A stretch of 64,000 bases of DNA from Notolepis coatsorum (GCA_963971535.1 OZ020591.1:20477790-20541789), one strand, 5' to 3'; positions 31,163 to 42,499 are shown, counted from the stretch's first letter. A program made the numbers and translations. The notes: a model not told the origin generated them from the letters alone.

Positions 31163-31830
31163 ATGATCCTTGGCTACAGGGATTTAATCTTGGATGTACA
31201 GCTTTGGTAGCTCGTAGAACTCAGAACTGTCAATGTTGCTTACTTCAAGTCGACCATCACACATAAATGAAGTGCTAACAGCTTGCTCTTGGCCCATCGT
31301 CCTCAGCAGGATTCGTGTTTTCTTTACCTTTGTATTCAACTGCCGTCTTAATGCTTCAGTACAAAAACATGCTGTACTCCCCGAATCCATGAAAGCATAC
31401 GCTTGGATGATTTGTCGAGTCGGACATTTTCACTTGTACTGGTATGATTGAAAGTGTTTGGCCATCACCGGCCCCGGTAATGCCATGAGCTTCCAGAGAA
31501 ACCATTCCACTGCTGATTGTCGTACTTGTTTCACCAGTATGTTGTCCTTCATACTTTCCCTTATATATGTGTAGAATGGTTGGATGTTTTTGGGAGCACA
31601 CATCACAATTCAATCTGTTCGGACAATCTTTGCTTCTATGTCCCTTATTTAAACAGCCGAAGCATATTCCTTTAGACATCAAGCATTACATTTTTTCCTT
31701 GTGAGGTCTTTTGTTCATTTTACATGATTCATCTGCATGTTCTCCCGCACAGAATACACACAGTTCTGTAACGGTTGTAATAGTTGCAAAGCTACTTCGC
31801 TTGTAATCTGAATTGAACTTTGCATTGAAC
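31163..31830 (-). pseudogene. BEL element C zinc knuckle and protease
   Basis: Minus-strand reading gives CFGCLNKGHRSKDC, a C-x2-C-x4-H-x4-C knuckle, then CDVCSQKHPTILH, and after a frameshift the protease motif FMDSGSTACFC with the DSG active-site triplet. TRILLRTMGQE and LEVSNIDSSEFYELP follow. The hAT at 29877 and a one-base frame break near 31370 disrupt it. Confidence 0.8.
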
Positions 31831-32145
31831 TAGTGATGCACCGATGTGAAAATTGTGGCCGATACCGATAACCGATATTAATATTGCTGTTCTGGCCGAT
31901 ACCGATAAATACCGATATCTCTGTATAGAAAACACTTTTTTATGATAATCAAATAAAGAGCTATTTTTATTATTACTTTTTTAACATATTTTCAGAAATG
32001 ACAGATATTTTGAAACAATTTAAGGACAAAACATGTAAAAAAATATATATCGGCCCTATCTTGATATCGGACCGATACCGATGTGTAAAAAAAACGGCCA
32101 TATCGGCCGATATTATATCGACGGCTGATATATCGTGCATCACTA
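31831..32145. mobile_element. Short hAT element 'TAGTGATGCACCG'
   Basis: 315 bp with ends TAGTGATGCACCGAT / ATCGTGCATCACTA and an exact 8-bp duplication CATTGAAC (31823-31830, 32146-32153). The interior is rich in GGCCGATACCGATA repeats. No protein. Confidence 0.93.
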
Positions 32146-32153
32146 CATTGAAC

Positions 32154-32882
32154 GGTTTGCTTCCTCTTTGTTCCTTTTTGGGTGCAGGGTCTTGTATGTC
32201 CCCAAAAAGAGGATCTGTTGCTATTCTAGCCTGTCGCTCTATGAAAGCAACAAGTTCAGGAAACTTTGCCCCTTTTTTTTAACGTTCATAAAAGTCATAA
32301 GCAGTAGCTCGCCAGTCGCCACCTCTCCCTGAGCTTGTATGGTAATTTTAGGATCACCAGCTTCATTTGAGATGGGGCTGCTCATCTCATCCAAAAATTC
32401 AATGTCTTGCATTGTGTTTAGACATCCACGAAGAGCAATTGAATAAGCATGCAGTGCCTCTTTGTCCTCACTCTTGATAGTATTCCACTCGGAAACTTTC
32501 TCCATACATGCCGCTGCGATTAGGAGTTGATTTCCAAAGTTTTCTTCAAGCAGTCTTTTGGCTTCGTTGTAACCCTTCTTGTGGTTTGTATACCGACAAC
32601 TTCTTACAAGCTCTTTTGCCTGGCCTTCGGTAAACTGTTCGAGAAAGAAAAGGCGTTTTTTGTAGTTGTCAGTTTTCTCTTCAATTGAATGCTCAAAGAC
32701 TCGGATGAATGACAGGTATTAGTGGATCTCCTTTAAACATGGGTATCTGGCTGGTAGGAAGTAATGAATGACGTTGTTCTTTTATTAGCATTTCAGTTAT
32801 TTTGTTCTGCCTTTTCATCATCTTTGCCAGGATGCTGCTTCCGCTTGTTTGATGTAGATCAGTGTGAGACTGAGGGGCTTGG
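32154..32882 (-). pseudogene. BEL element C Gag core (DUF1759-like)
   Basis: Minus-strand reading contains QIPMFKGDPLIPVIH, LVRSCRYTNHKKGYNEAKRL, LLEENFGNQLLIAAACMEKV and HAYSIALRGCLNTMQDIEF, the same layout as the element D Gag at 46582-47469. Frameshifts near 32500 and 32720 break it. Confidence 0.8.
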
Positions 32883-32894
32883 CAGGCCTGTACA

Positions 32895-33963
32895 CAGGGA
32901 CCGAAACTAAAGCCTGCCGCCCGCCAGGGGCGGGCAGTTTTTACCTTTGGCGCTTGACACTTAGAGGGCTGCCCGCCGTGTGGCGTGTAGACGTGTAGTT
33001 CATAACGATACTCTTGTGCGAGTACAGATTATAGCCGCTCTCGTCTTTTTTTTCTCCGCCGCGAGATCGTTAAAAAACTACAAGTCCCACATTGCACTCA
33101 AGTCAACGGTCCAATCACAGTAGAGTGACGTGACTGGTTTCATGAGAAAGAAAGCAAATGACCAATCGGAAGCTCTCATTTGGCTTGTTTACTTCCTGAA
33201 ACCAGTCTGCTCTAGTCTATATCGGACCTCCATGAGCTACCGTTACTGTTTAAACAATGACCCAGTCAACTATTCACTTTTAGTTTAATACATGACGAGG
33301 CATTGTCTAACGGTATCTAGCTGGCTAGCTACTGATAGCTGCTGATATCAACAAATGCTCCAGCAATAGTCGACTCGAGTGCATAATACCTCCGTTCCCT
33401 CGTTAGCTAGCTTAGCTAGCTCACGTTAGATCCATCTGTCCCAGTAAACTAAATTGTCTTAACGTTATCTACCGGGCTAGCAGTAGCTACAGATAGCTCC
33501 TGATATCAATGTCTTATAACATTGATTGAATGCGTATTCTAGCTGAGGGCATGTTGAATGTGATTTGACAAAGGAACCGTAACGTTATAAATAAGGTCCA
33601 GCTGCATCGCCGGAGAATCCTTGCATGCTGAATGTAGGGTCTAGCTGAATATAGGTCTAGCTGCAGGGCCGGAGAATCCTTGCTGGAGCTGGAGGCTACT
33701 CAAGTATACACACAGACAGTGGAGCTGTTTGCAGATAGCAAGCATTTTGACTTATTGCGTGGTGGCGATGTCTCGCAGATAATACAACTACAAGTATGAT
33801 TATATAATATATATTTTATTTAAAAAAAATGTTTTTATATAAAATATATATATATTTTTTTTAATCAAAAAAATTTTGGCAGGTAAGAAATATGCTTGGC
33901 GGGTAGACTCTTCCCATCTACCCGCCACTGGCCGGTGAGTCAAAAAGTTAATTTCGCTCCCTG
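32895..33963. mobile_element. hAT element 'CAGGGACCGAAACT', copy 1
   Basis: 1069 bp, ends CAGGGACCGAAACT / AATTTCGCTCCCTG, exact 8-bp duplication CCTGTACA (32887-32894, 33964-33971). The interior has CGGGCAG-rich and GCTAGC-rich stretches and no open transposase. Confidence 0.92.
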
Positions 33964-34528
33964 CCTGTACACTGCGATGATATGATCGCAAATTGCCCCC
34001 TAATTTGGTCCGTGCGAGTTTAAAATAATATCTGGGGGCAAGCTTGCGAGTGGTGATTTCAACCCTTCATTCGCATTTCACTCCTAAATTAATCCATACA
34101 AATTGTAGTAAAACATTAGCCTACAACCAGGGCTGTACAGTGCAATATAATGTTGCGGTTGTAATTTCATTAGACAGACCAGCGCGGACCTTTAATAACA
34201 TGCAATTTAATTGACACGAGCAATGAGCTAACGGTAGCTTCTAACCAAGGTCTCCATTAGGATTATGCTAAGCTAACTAGCGATCTCTGCTAACCCTGGA
34301 AAACGGTCAAAGCGGACTCCACAAGACTAGTTCCATTCGTGAGGAAAGGGGGTGGGTTATATTGACAACGCTTGACAACAGAAGTTTAAACATAACTTCA
34401 TATTTATTGGTTATTCGTTTCTGTATATCATTCAATTCCCATCTCCGTGTGTCTCCATCTCTTCCTGTTTACATTCGAGTGTGACGTCATCACCTACGGC
34501 AGCTTAGACGATCAAAACCCGAAGGGGG

Positions 34529-34532
<4 letters not shown>

Positions 34533-34601
<69 letters not shown>

Positions 34602-34602
34602 A
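34533..34602. repeat. (CT)n microsatellite
   Basis: About 70 bases of CT, nearly uninterrupted. Confidence 0.9.
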
Positions 34603-34740
34603 CATTCAATGATTTAAAGTAGCCAAATGTTACACACAGTATAAATACTAACTGGATAGTTGATGATATAAACATTTAATTTCATTATCTGAAATATTCT
34701 AAAATCATTAAGTCTGTGTGATTATTATTTTCTCACAGTA

Positions 34741-34744
<4 letters not shown>

Positions 34745-34784
<40 letters not shown>

Positions 34785-34800
34785 ATATATGTGTGTGTTT
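34745..34800. repeat. (TA)n and (TG)n microsatellite
   Basis: Alternating TA followed by TG runs between about 34747 and 34797. Confidence 0.85.
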
Positions 34801-35222
34801 GGCTAAAGTGGATAGAAAACACAGTACTGTGTAAAAGGCACCCAAGAGTTGTTATATAAATTGTCTTGGATGTAAATAATTTTTTTTATTAGTGTGTCAG
34901 TAGACTACTCTTAGTACATTTTCATTAAATTATTTTTTAAAGCATCTTCATGCTTTAATAATGCAAACATATGTTGCAGGGACTTATTATAATCATCATA
35001 TTGGCGTGACTGTATGCATCAAAGGGTTCAATCAAGCATTTTTAAGTGCTTTAGAGGAAATGTCAAAATATCGCGATATCATTTAGAGGCCATATCGCCC
35101 AGCCCTACTATAATGGTAAAATAGTTATTAAAAAATTTGCCCCTAAAAAATATTCTTTGCCCCTAAATTTCTCATTTAGGGGCAAGTGTGCCCCTAGTGA
35201 AAAAGCTTAGCGTACAGCCCTG

Positions 35223-35541
35223 CTTGGGTATGAGAGGTTGTGGGCAGCACATGCCGGCTTCGACCAGCAGGGGCAGCACATCTTGTTTTAGCAGTATGGC
35301 TTGGCCACTGGTCCACCTCTTCTACTCCATCGTCTTGCTCTTCTTTATCACTGTCCTCCTCGTCTTCATCACTGACCTCCTCTCCTTCATCACTGTCCTC
35401 CTCCTCGTCTTCATCACTGCCCTCCTCTCCTTCATCAAGTTGACTATACAGTTTATCTTTCATTCTTCCATTGTCATGGTGTTTAATTGAACATGCCTCT
35501 TTGTCTTGACCATGCTCTTGTTCCTCAACTTGACAGTGTCC
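35223..35541 (-). pseudogene. BEL element C Gag, acidic linker
   Basis: Minus-strand reading is a run of glutamate and aspartate (EEGSDEDEEEDSDEGEE pattern) encoded by TCATC/CTC repeats, followed by HTAKTRCAAPAGRSRH. By position it lies between Gag pieces of element C. The function of the acidic run is unknown. Confidence 0.5.
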
Positions 35542-36501
35542 TTAACACTTTGACTGCCAGGGGGCGTCTTTAGACGTCTTTGCTGGCCATGCTAAAGTTG
35601 CCGGGGGACGCTGTACGTCGTCTTTATATCAATATTTCAAAAATCTGCGATCGGATTCATAATGTCCCTCCGCTGGCCTGAGACACAAGTGTGATCTCCT
35701 CTCAATCCTCTAGCGGTTCAAGACCGCCATCTGGTGGCCGATCGGCAGATCGAAACCGGATGTCAACCTTTAACCCGGTAGGACTCACTCCATATGGGGT
35801 CCGGGCACTCGCTAATGTTAGAGAGACTCCGTCTTCACACAGTGAACATCGATCGCTGCAAATAACTCGAAAAAACAACATGATTTGGACGTATATATTA
35901 TTATACAACCTGGAAATGGACCGACTATTTCAACATCCCATAATGGAAAACTGTCTACCCCACGCTGATCGCCCAACGGCCCGCGGAGACTGGGGTGAGT
36001 TTTAGCGTGTAATATTACCGTGTTCGACACTAACTGCTATGATGAACATTTGACCCACATTAGATGATTGGTATAACGCTGCCCACGGAATTATAAACGC
36101 CCCCTCGCCCATCCGGTCAACATCAGATGACGTGTAGTAACTTCTAGAAGTACGTCTAGTTGGAATTTTTTATATCGCGCTGATTGCCATCAAACTGTAT
36201 TTCATCATCAATATAATGCATTTGGGGCTATATATCACGTTCTGGAGAAAGCTGCAGAAAGAGATGAAAACATACTTATACATTAGACCATACTTTACTA
36301 TGAATATGTGAATGAAAAAGTTTAACGTTGCTACACAATGAACAATACATATAGGACTTTGAATGGGCCCTAATAATGGCAATGTAGCAATAGAATTTAA
36401 AAAGTTATAGCCCTGCAAAGAAGGGGACTTTCTCCATAGACAAATAGCGCTGGCAATCTATGGTATATCATTAATTTAACCTTAGGCAACCAAAGTGTTA
36501 A
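35542..36501. mobile_element. piggyBac-like element with TTAA ends, copy 1
   Basis: TTAA at 35542-35545 and 36498-36501 frame the inverted ends CACTTTGACTGCC and GGCAACCAAAGTG. TTAA targets and C-x-CTTT-----TGCC ends are typical of piggyBac. There is no transposase; the interior holds only short frames. It sits inside Gag of BEL element C. Confidence 0.75.
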
Positions 36502-36931
36502 TTTTGCATCTGCAGCTTCAATGATAGTTTTCATCTCAAGCTCCGCTTGTAAGGTATTTATTGCTGCTTGTCTGGTTTCCAATTCCAATGTTTCATATTT
36601 CAAATCTCTTTGTTGTTTTTCAAGCTCTTGTTTTTCCTTTTAAATTGGCAAGACTTGCCATCATGGCAGATTTTTCAGCTTGAGTCCTTTTAAGCATAGA
36701 TGAGGTTGTTGAGCTCACACTACATCTATGACTGTTTGGACCCCTTTAGCTACTTTTGTAACTGGATGGTGCCTTTTCTTGCTCCTGAGGAAGGGAGGCA
36801 GCTTTACACATCCAATTATTTACGATATCATGGAACATTTTACAAACAAGCATGGAAGGGTGCCATTCTAGGTTGTCTTGTACTTTATCCTCTTCGTCAA
36901 TGAGATTCTGAATGGTTGAATGCTTTTCTAT
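36502..36931 (-). pseudogene. BEL element C Gag, coiled-coil part
   Basis: Minus-strand reading STIQNLIDEEDKVQDNLEWH and FHDIVNNWMCKAASLPQEQE, then ETLELETRQAAINTLQAELE and MKTIIEAADAKL, a helical N-terminal Gag region. The upstream end joins, across the hAT at 36932-40521, to 40522-40839. Confidence 0.7.
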
Positions 36932-38167
36932 TAGGGATGCCCCAAATACGTTTTTTGCCACCGATCACTGATCGTCTATGAGCCATATCGGCCGATACCG
37001 ATACCGATCGTTTTTGGTTTTATAAAAAAAAAATTATAATAATAATATATATTTTTTTATCTTTTTATATATAATATAATATAACAAAAATAAAAACGTA
37101 TATTATTATTATTTATTTTTTTTACTAGAAGAGGTGGACCAGTGACCAAGCCAATTATATAATATTATTATATAATTATACTTGTAGTTGTATTATCTGC
37201 GAGACATCGCCACCATGCAACAACTCAAAATGCTCGCTATCTGCAAACAGCTCCACTGTCTGTGTGTATACTCTGCTTTGGTCAAATCACATTCAACATG
37301 CCCTCAGCGTCCCCAGTCAGAGCGATAGTTCAACAGGGTCTGAAACGTGTTATGAAGCATGATAGCTAATTAGCCAATGTTCAGCTGCAAAAACGAATAA
37401 TGTCAATTATGTTATTATTATAAGACATTGCAGGGCTCTACAGTGCGACCAAATTGCTCGCATATGCCCCTAAAAATATGTGTGTGCGTACCGTAAAACT
37501 CAATTACGCGCACGGTGTGCGAGTACAGATTACAGCCTCTCGTCTTTTTTTTCTCCGCCGCGAGAAACATTAAAAAACTACAAGTCCCACATTGCACTCA
37601 AGCCAACGGTCCAATCACAGTAGAGTGACGTGACTGGTTTTAAGAGAAAGAAAGCAAATCCAATCGGAAGCTCTCATTTGGCTTGTTTACTTCCTGAAAC
37701 GCCACCATTGCGATATGCGAGAGTTTCCCGAGACATGTAACTTCTAGTCTTACCAATAGCAATATATTTTACAACACCTAGATTTAGCGATAACAATAGT
37801 AATATAACGCTAATGCAACAAAACGAATGCCTTGCTTTGTTAATCATAACGTTGATGCAGTAGCGTATGCCGTTGTGTTGACTGTAACGGACATGATAAC
37901 AACATAACACTGTGTACACATTCAAATTGCGATAATCGATTCTAACATTTTCAAATCGATGCAGTTGAATTTCCCCCTTAGGATCGATGCATTGTTACAC
38001 CCCTACACCAAAGTCACTGGCCCACTGTGTATCTGTGTGTACAGCTAACTTGGCTAGCGTTATGAACAGCAGAGGTGGGCAATAGGGTCCAGCTGCAGCG
38101 CCGGACGGCCGGAGTGCAAGCGGTGTGACGTAATTGGCAGACTCGACTGTCAATCAATGGTCTACCT

Positions 38168-38772
38168 CAGTGTTTCTCAAAGTGGGGGGCGCGCCCCCCA
38201 AGGGGGGCGCAGAGGCATGACAGGGGGGGCCTTGAGATTTAATTTTTAATTTTTTTTTGGATTACAGAAAATTATCACTAAAGTGCTATCTGTTGCAGCT
38301 GCACTGTTCTCCATGAAAATACCATTTCTCAAAATCTGAAAATCATTATTTAATAAAACACAGAAAAGGATCACCAAGTTACTCTGGATAAAAAAAAAAC
38401 CTTTACAGACAACATTGAGACAAAGCTTCCTGACACATCTCCATCCAAACTCTTGGAAGAACTCTTTGAAATCTCATCTGATACCACCTAGAGAGCTAGT
38501 TTCAGAGTGTGGTGCTGAGTACCAAGTATCTCATCTCATGGCCCACCAAGTATCTCATGATGCAGCAGTTAAGGTGTTGATACCATTCAGCACCACATAC
38601 AGTATCCGTGTGAAGCTGGCTTTTCATCCATGACAGCTCTGAAAACAAAATATAGGGCCAATTTGAAAGGTCACGATATTGGTGTTATTTCAATAAATTT
38701 AAACATGGCCCATTTCATGACTATTTTGGTCCGCTAAAGGGGGGCCTGACAGAAAAAGTTTGAGAAGCACTG
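38168..38772. mobile_element. hAT element 'CAGTGTTTCTCAAA' (Charlie/ZBED-like ends)
   Basis: 605 bp, ends CAGTGTTTCTCAAAG / TTTGAGAAGCACTG, exact 8-bp duplication GTCTACCT (38160-38167, 38773-38780). Confidence 0.93.
38415..38660 (+). pseudogene. hAT transposase C-terminal dimerisation fragment
   Basis: Reads HDAAVKVLIPFSTTYS followed, after a small frame break, by residues resembling FSSMTALKTKYRANL. This is the conserved C-terminal region of hAT transposases, including ZBED5-like host genes. Only this tail is left, inside the 605-bp element. Confidence 0.65.
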
Positions 38773-38903
38773 GTCTACCTCAACCTGACACGCAAACTCA
38801 TAAACAATGTTTCTGTACTGGAGGTGTACAGTATTTCAATGGGCAACCCTGAAAGGATTATTTCTCTAGAAGAGCAACACAGCCAAAACATAGGCATTGT
38901 ATG

Positions 38904-39962
38904 CAGGGAGCGAAATTAACTTTTTGACTCACCGGCCAGTGGCGGGTAGATGGGAAGAATCTACCCGCCAAGCATATTTCTTACCTGCCAAATTTTTTTT
39001 GATTAAAAAATATATATATATATATATTTTATATAAAATTTTTTTTTAAATAAAATATATATTATATAATCATACTTGTAGTTGTATTATCTGCGAGACA
39101 TCGCCACCACGCAATAAGTCAAAATGCTCGCTATCTGCAAACAGCTCCACTGTCTGTGTGTACTCTAGTAGCCTCCAGCTCCAAAAAGGATTCTCCTGTG
39201 CTGCAGCGGGACCCTATACTCTACATTCAGCATGCAAGGATTCTCCGGCCCTGCAGCTGGACCCTATTGGTATAATGTTAGGGTTCTTTGGTCAAATCAC
39301 ATTCAACATGCCCTCAGCTACAATACGCATTGAATCAATGTTATAAGACATTGATATCAGGAGCTATCTGTAGCTACTGCTAGCCCGCTAGGTAACGTTA
39401 AGACAATTTAGTTTACTGGGACATATAGATCTAACGTGAGCTAGCTAACGTGAGCTAGCTAACGAGGGAATGGAGGTATTATGCACTCGAGTCGACTATT
39501 GCTGGAGCATTTGTTGATATCAGTAGCTAGCCAGCTAGATACCGTTAGACAATGCCTCGTCATGTATTAAACTAAAAGTGAATAGTTGACTGGGTCATTG
39601 TTTAAACAGTAACGGTAGCTCATGGAGGTCCGGTCTAGACTAGAGCAGACTGCCTCTGTGTTGATAGGAGCAGAAGCCAATAGTATCCCGCTGCAGGGCT
39701 GGGCGGATATGACTCGTTGCCACGGTTTCTTTCAAAATAAGAGTATCATACGAACTGAATGCTGCTAACTGCCGGAGCCATCGATATTATGACTGGAACT
39801 GCGCTTGGAGGGGAAATGAGACCCGCACAGATTTTCAAAATAAGAGTATCGTTATGAACTACACGTCTACACGCCACACGGCGGGCAGACCCCCCAGTGG
39901 CAAGCGCCAAAGGTAAAAACTGAGCGCCCCTGGCGGGCAGCGGGCTTTAATTTCGCCCCCTG
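38904..39962. mobile_element. hAT element 'CAGGGACCGAAACT', copy 2 (reversed)
   Basis: 1059 bp, ends CAGGGAGCGAAATT / AATTTCGCCCCCTG, exact 8-bp duplication ATTGTATG (38896-38903, 39963-39970). Same family as 32895-33963 and 43125-45504, in the opposite orientation. Confidence 0.92.
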
Positions 39963-40521
39963 ATTGTATGCATAAAAGGGGCAAAAGCTAAAGTTAAGTG
40001 ACTGTTACTTTTGTAGCAGTAGATTGATTTGAAAGTTTATTTGATAGGGACAGCACATGTTAATGAACATCAAGTACAAAATACAAAATGTAAACATGCA
40101 GGGTTGTAGCCAGAGCTAATTTACACGCATGCACGCACAGTACAAATATACATTTATTTTTGAAAAAAAAAAACTCTTTTACTTGAAATATTTTCACTGC
40201 TCCTAAATATTTTTGGGTGCTCCTAAATTTCTTTGTGTGCTCCTAACTTTTTTCATTTAGGAGCACCTGTGCCCCTAGTAAAAAAGGTTAGCGTAGAGCC
40301 CTGCATTGATATCAGGAGCTATCTGTAGCTACTGCTAGCCGGCTAGATGACGTTAGACAATGCATCATGTATTAAATAAAGTGAACTATTTAGTGTTTTC
40401 CGTGTCATCGATCGGTTTTCACGATCGGCGAAAATAAAGCATTATCGGAATTCACCGATCTCATATTTATACTGAATATCGTCCGATACCGATCGCTGAC
40501 CGATCGATCGGGGCATCCCTA

Positions 40522-40839
40522 TTTTCTATAACTTCCTCTTCAATGGCTCGGAATGCATCAAAATGTTCTTTAACAAGTAACTAATTTCCATAATCAATCA
40601 TTAATTCTTCTATTGCATTCCTTCTTATAGTCAATGTTTTCATTCCTTTTACTCTTGTCTTTTGAAGTTGGGTTATATGAGTTTGGAGGGCCTTTCTTGT
40701 GAGCTTTTTTATCCCTTTTAGGTCTAGCATCAGGTTCTTGTTCCACAGGGCCTGTTGCTCCATTTCCACTTGTCTCAATTAGAAATTGGCCTTCCTGGGC
40801 TGGTCCAACAGCTCCATCTTTTTCCATTGCTTCAGACAT
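40522..40839 (-). pseudogene. BEL element C Gag N-terminus
   Basis: Starts MSEAMEKDGAVGPAQEGQF on the minus strand at 40839, first ATG after the leader. A basic stretch (RPKRDKKAHKKGPPN) follows, then after a stop LLVKEHFDAFRAIEEEVIEN runs into the hAT insertion. The 555-base leader to the primer-binding-like site contains part of a TAGGGCTGACCTTCGAA element (from 41278). Confidence 0.7.
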
Positions 40840-41374
40840 TTCGTTACTGTTTTTATTGAATTTTTTATATATATTCGTTTGTAGCTTTAAATGTTACAAT
40901 CACATGGTGTGACATCAGAGCCTTCAAAGTGGGTTTATCTTCTTCCTGCTGATGAATGCACTGCAGTAATGTAGTAGAGCGGCTATGCAGCTGTAGGCAT
41001 ATAGGTCACAGCACGCAGCCAGGTTTCAGCGCACTAATTACGTTGGTTCCGCTTCCAAACAATACGGCTCACCGTCAGTTCCATATCCACAATATCGTAA
41101 TCATTCAGTTTGTCAATGTGCCAACGTTATTTCGTTTCCGCACGTCCAGAGTAACATTAATTGCAATGGTTCCACTTAATTCTCCGTTGCATAGTCCACT
41201 GCTGTATCGGAATTAAATCAGACCGTCCATTGCGTCATTTAGTTTCTAGTTTCCACACGTCCAGACAATATTAATTGTAGGGCTGACCTTCGAATTTCTT
41301 TTGGCAATCGAAGCTTGTTACATGCTAGGTAGCTAGCCGGCTAATGCTGGTTAGCCTCACGCCCACTTGGCATT
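40840..41374 (-). other. 5' leader of BEL element C
   Basis: Untranslated sequence between the primer-binding-like site and Gag. At 41278-41322 it carries TAGGGCTGACCTTCGAA, the end of a DNA transposon that also occurs at about 49181. No other feature. Confidence 0.5.
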
Positions 41375-41395
41375 CTCATCCGACTCGAAGGAGAA
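41375..41395 (-). promoter_or_regulatory. Primer-binding-like site of BEL element C
   Basis: On the minus strand, TTCTCCTTCGAGTCGGATG follows the LTR directly. It shares the CCTTCGAG-CGGATG core with the site of element A. Confidence 0.65.
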
Positions 41396-41945
41396 TGTCG
41401 TGTGCTGTTGTTCGCCCCCCTGTCAGACCGCACTGATATCCGAAAGCGACGACTCTACATGCAATTATTTTCAACCACGATGTGTTTGTCTAAATTTGTC
41501 TACGTTGTCAAGCCGGTGACATGAGTCTGTAGGTCCGCGCACAGTGGTCTGTCCACTTCCCCTAGATGCGCGACATCTTCTAGAAAACAAGTGTATGGCG
41601 ACTGTTCAAACATTCTGCAGTCACCGAGAGACTAACACGGGGAGATAATGATACCTGCCAGACGCGCCGTTCGCCACATAATCACGGATCCAAGATACTG
41701 TGTTTGGTTAGTTTATTGGAGTTAAAACAGTTCATATATAGTATCAAAAAGAGTGAGTCACGGTTTGATCTATTATAGTGTAGCGTGTGTGCGGTCAGCA
41801 AAGTGTGACTTCCCCGTTCACCCCCTCACCGTTACTGTTCCCGAACCCGCCGGTGAACTGCTGATTTTACTACTACGACACCACATGACCCATTTGTGAA
41901 TGACGTGACCCTAACAACCCGAGTTGTGTATACCTGTCACCAACA
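41396..41945 (-). repeat. LTR shared by BEL elements C and D
   Basis: On the minus strand it begins TGTTGGTGACAGG and ends CACACGACA (550 bp); AATAAA is at 41712-41717. Upstream lies the DUF5641 end and a purine-rich AGGGGCAGATT, as for a 3' LTR. Downstream lies a primer-binding-like site and a Gag start, as for a 5' LTR. It therefore serves as the boundary of two elements. Confidence 0.65.
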
Positions 41946-42182
41946 AATCTGCCCCTAATTATTACATAATCTCATTTCACAGTAATAATTACCAATACTT
42001 CAATTAATATAAAACACCACAATACAAATTTCGTTCCAATTTTTTTGTCTTTTTTTCCGATTTTTTTTGTGCGCAAGGAGTTCATAGTTCATACATAAGG
42101 TCTTGATATAAGGTCTTGATACTCTTCTTAAATCAACCAAAGTCAAGTCAATTCAAACGTCAGAGTCACGAAAAAGTCAAAA
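41946..42182 (-). other. 3' UTR and polypurine-like stretch of BEL element D
   Basis: AT-rich sequence after the DUF5641 end, finishing with TAGGGGCAGATT next to the LTR. No open frame of note. Confidence 0.5.
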
Positions 42183-42498
42183 TTATCCAAAATAATGAGA
42201 GAGAAACAAAGCCTTCATGACTGTCGACTCCTGAAGAAGGCAAATCTTTGTCACAGGTCTATAGGGAAAGCTGCAGGTCCGCGTCTTAATCCAGACCTGT
42301 CGCACAGGTCCGATCTTGTCTGGCATCGTCTCTGTAATCCTCCCAATGATCCAGGAATTCCGTGGTGCGGAATCGTCCATTATTGAGCACTATGTCACCG
42401 GGGATGAAGTTCCGCTTGATCCTTGTTCTGTCGTTCCTGTAATTGTGGCAGGTACGCAAGATGTCCACTGTTGATAATTGATTCCACTTCGTGGAGTA
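42183..42498 (-). pseudogene. BEL element D integrase tail and DUF5641
   Basis: Minus-strand reading includes LHEVESIINS (the end of the integrase core), then YLPQLQERQNK, RNFIPGDIVL and, one frame over, DDSAPRNSWIIGRITETM and YRPVTKICLL. This is the C-terminal DUF5641 region found in BEL polyproteins, with small frame breaks. The integrase catalytic residues are absent. It follows directly on the CWF19L2-like segment. Confidence 0.75.
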
Positions 42499-42499
42499 C

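Larger units (their letters stand above)
32883..35222. mobile_element. hAT-like element 'CAGGSCTGTAC', 5-bp duplication, hosts another hAT
   Basis: Ends CAGGCCTGTACACTGCG at 32883 and CGTACAGCCCTG at 35222, flanked by CTTGG (32878-32882 and 35223-35227). Without the 1069-bp hAT nested in it, the element is about 1.26 kb. A second CAGGGCTGTACAGTGC start at about 34137 suggests a partial second copy inside. Related copies: 37431-40303 and 43913-44928. Confidence 0.75.
37431..40303. mobile_element. hAT-like element 'CAGGGCTCTAC' nested in the hAT at 36932
   Basis: Ends CAGGGCTCTACAGTGCGAC and GTTAGCGTAGAGCCCTG with CATTG on both sides (37426-37430, 40304-40308). Uninterrupted length would be about 1.2 kb, like the copy at 32883-35222. 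Confidence 0.8.
36932..40521. mobile_element. hAT element 'TAGGGATGCCCC', hosting a further nest
   Basis: Ends TAGGGATGCCCCAAA / GGGGCATCCCTA with an exact 8-bp duplication TTTTCTAT (36924-36931, 40522-40529). It contains a second hAT-like element (37431-40303), which itself contains two more. Without the nest it is about 0.7 kb and has no transposase. Confidence 0.92.
27070..41395 (-). mobile_element. BEL/Pao-like retrotransposon C, decayed and heavily interrupted
   Basis: Minus-strand Gag, protease and partial reverse transcriptase pieces lie in the correct order at 40839-40522, 36931-36502, 35541-35223, 32882-32154, 31830-31163, 29876-29700 and 28970-28400. Between them are hAT, piggyBac-like and other insertions, most with exact target duplications. 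The primer-binding-like sequence at 41395-41375 and the LTR at 41396-41945 mark its 5' side. It cannot make functional protein. Confidence 0.8.

Noticed and set aside
34490-34675. Arginine-glutamate repeat protein
   Set aside because: Created by the (CT)n microsatellite.
26310-41945. Pairing 26310-26918 with 41396-41945 as the two LTRs of element C
   Set aside because: Both start TGTTGG on the minus strand, but the rest does not align by eye.
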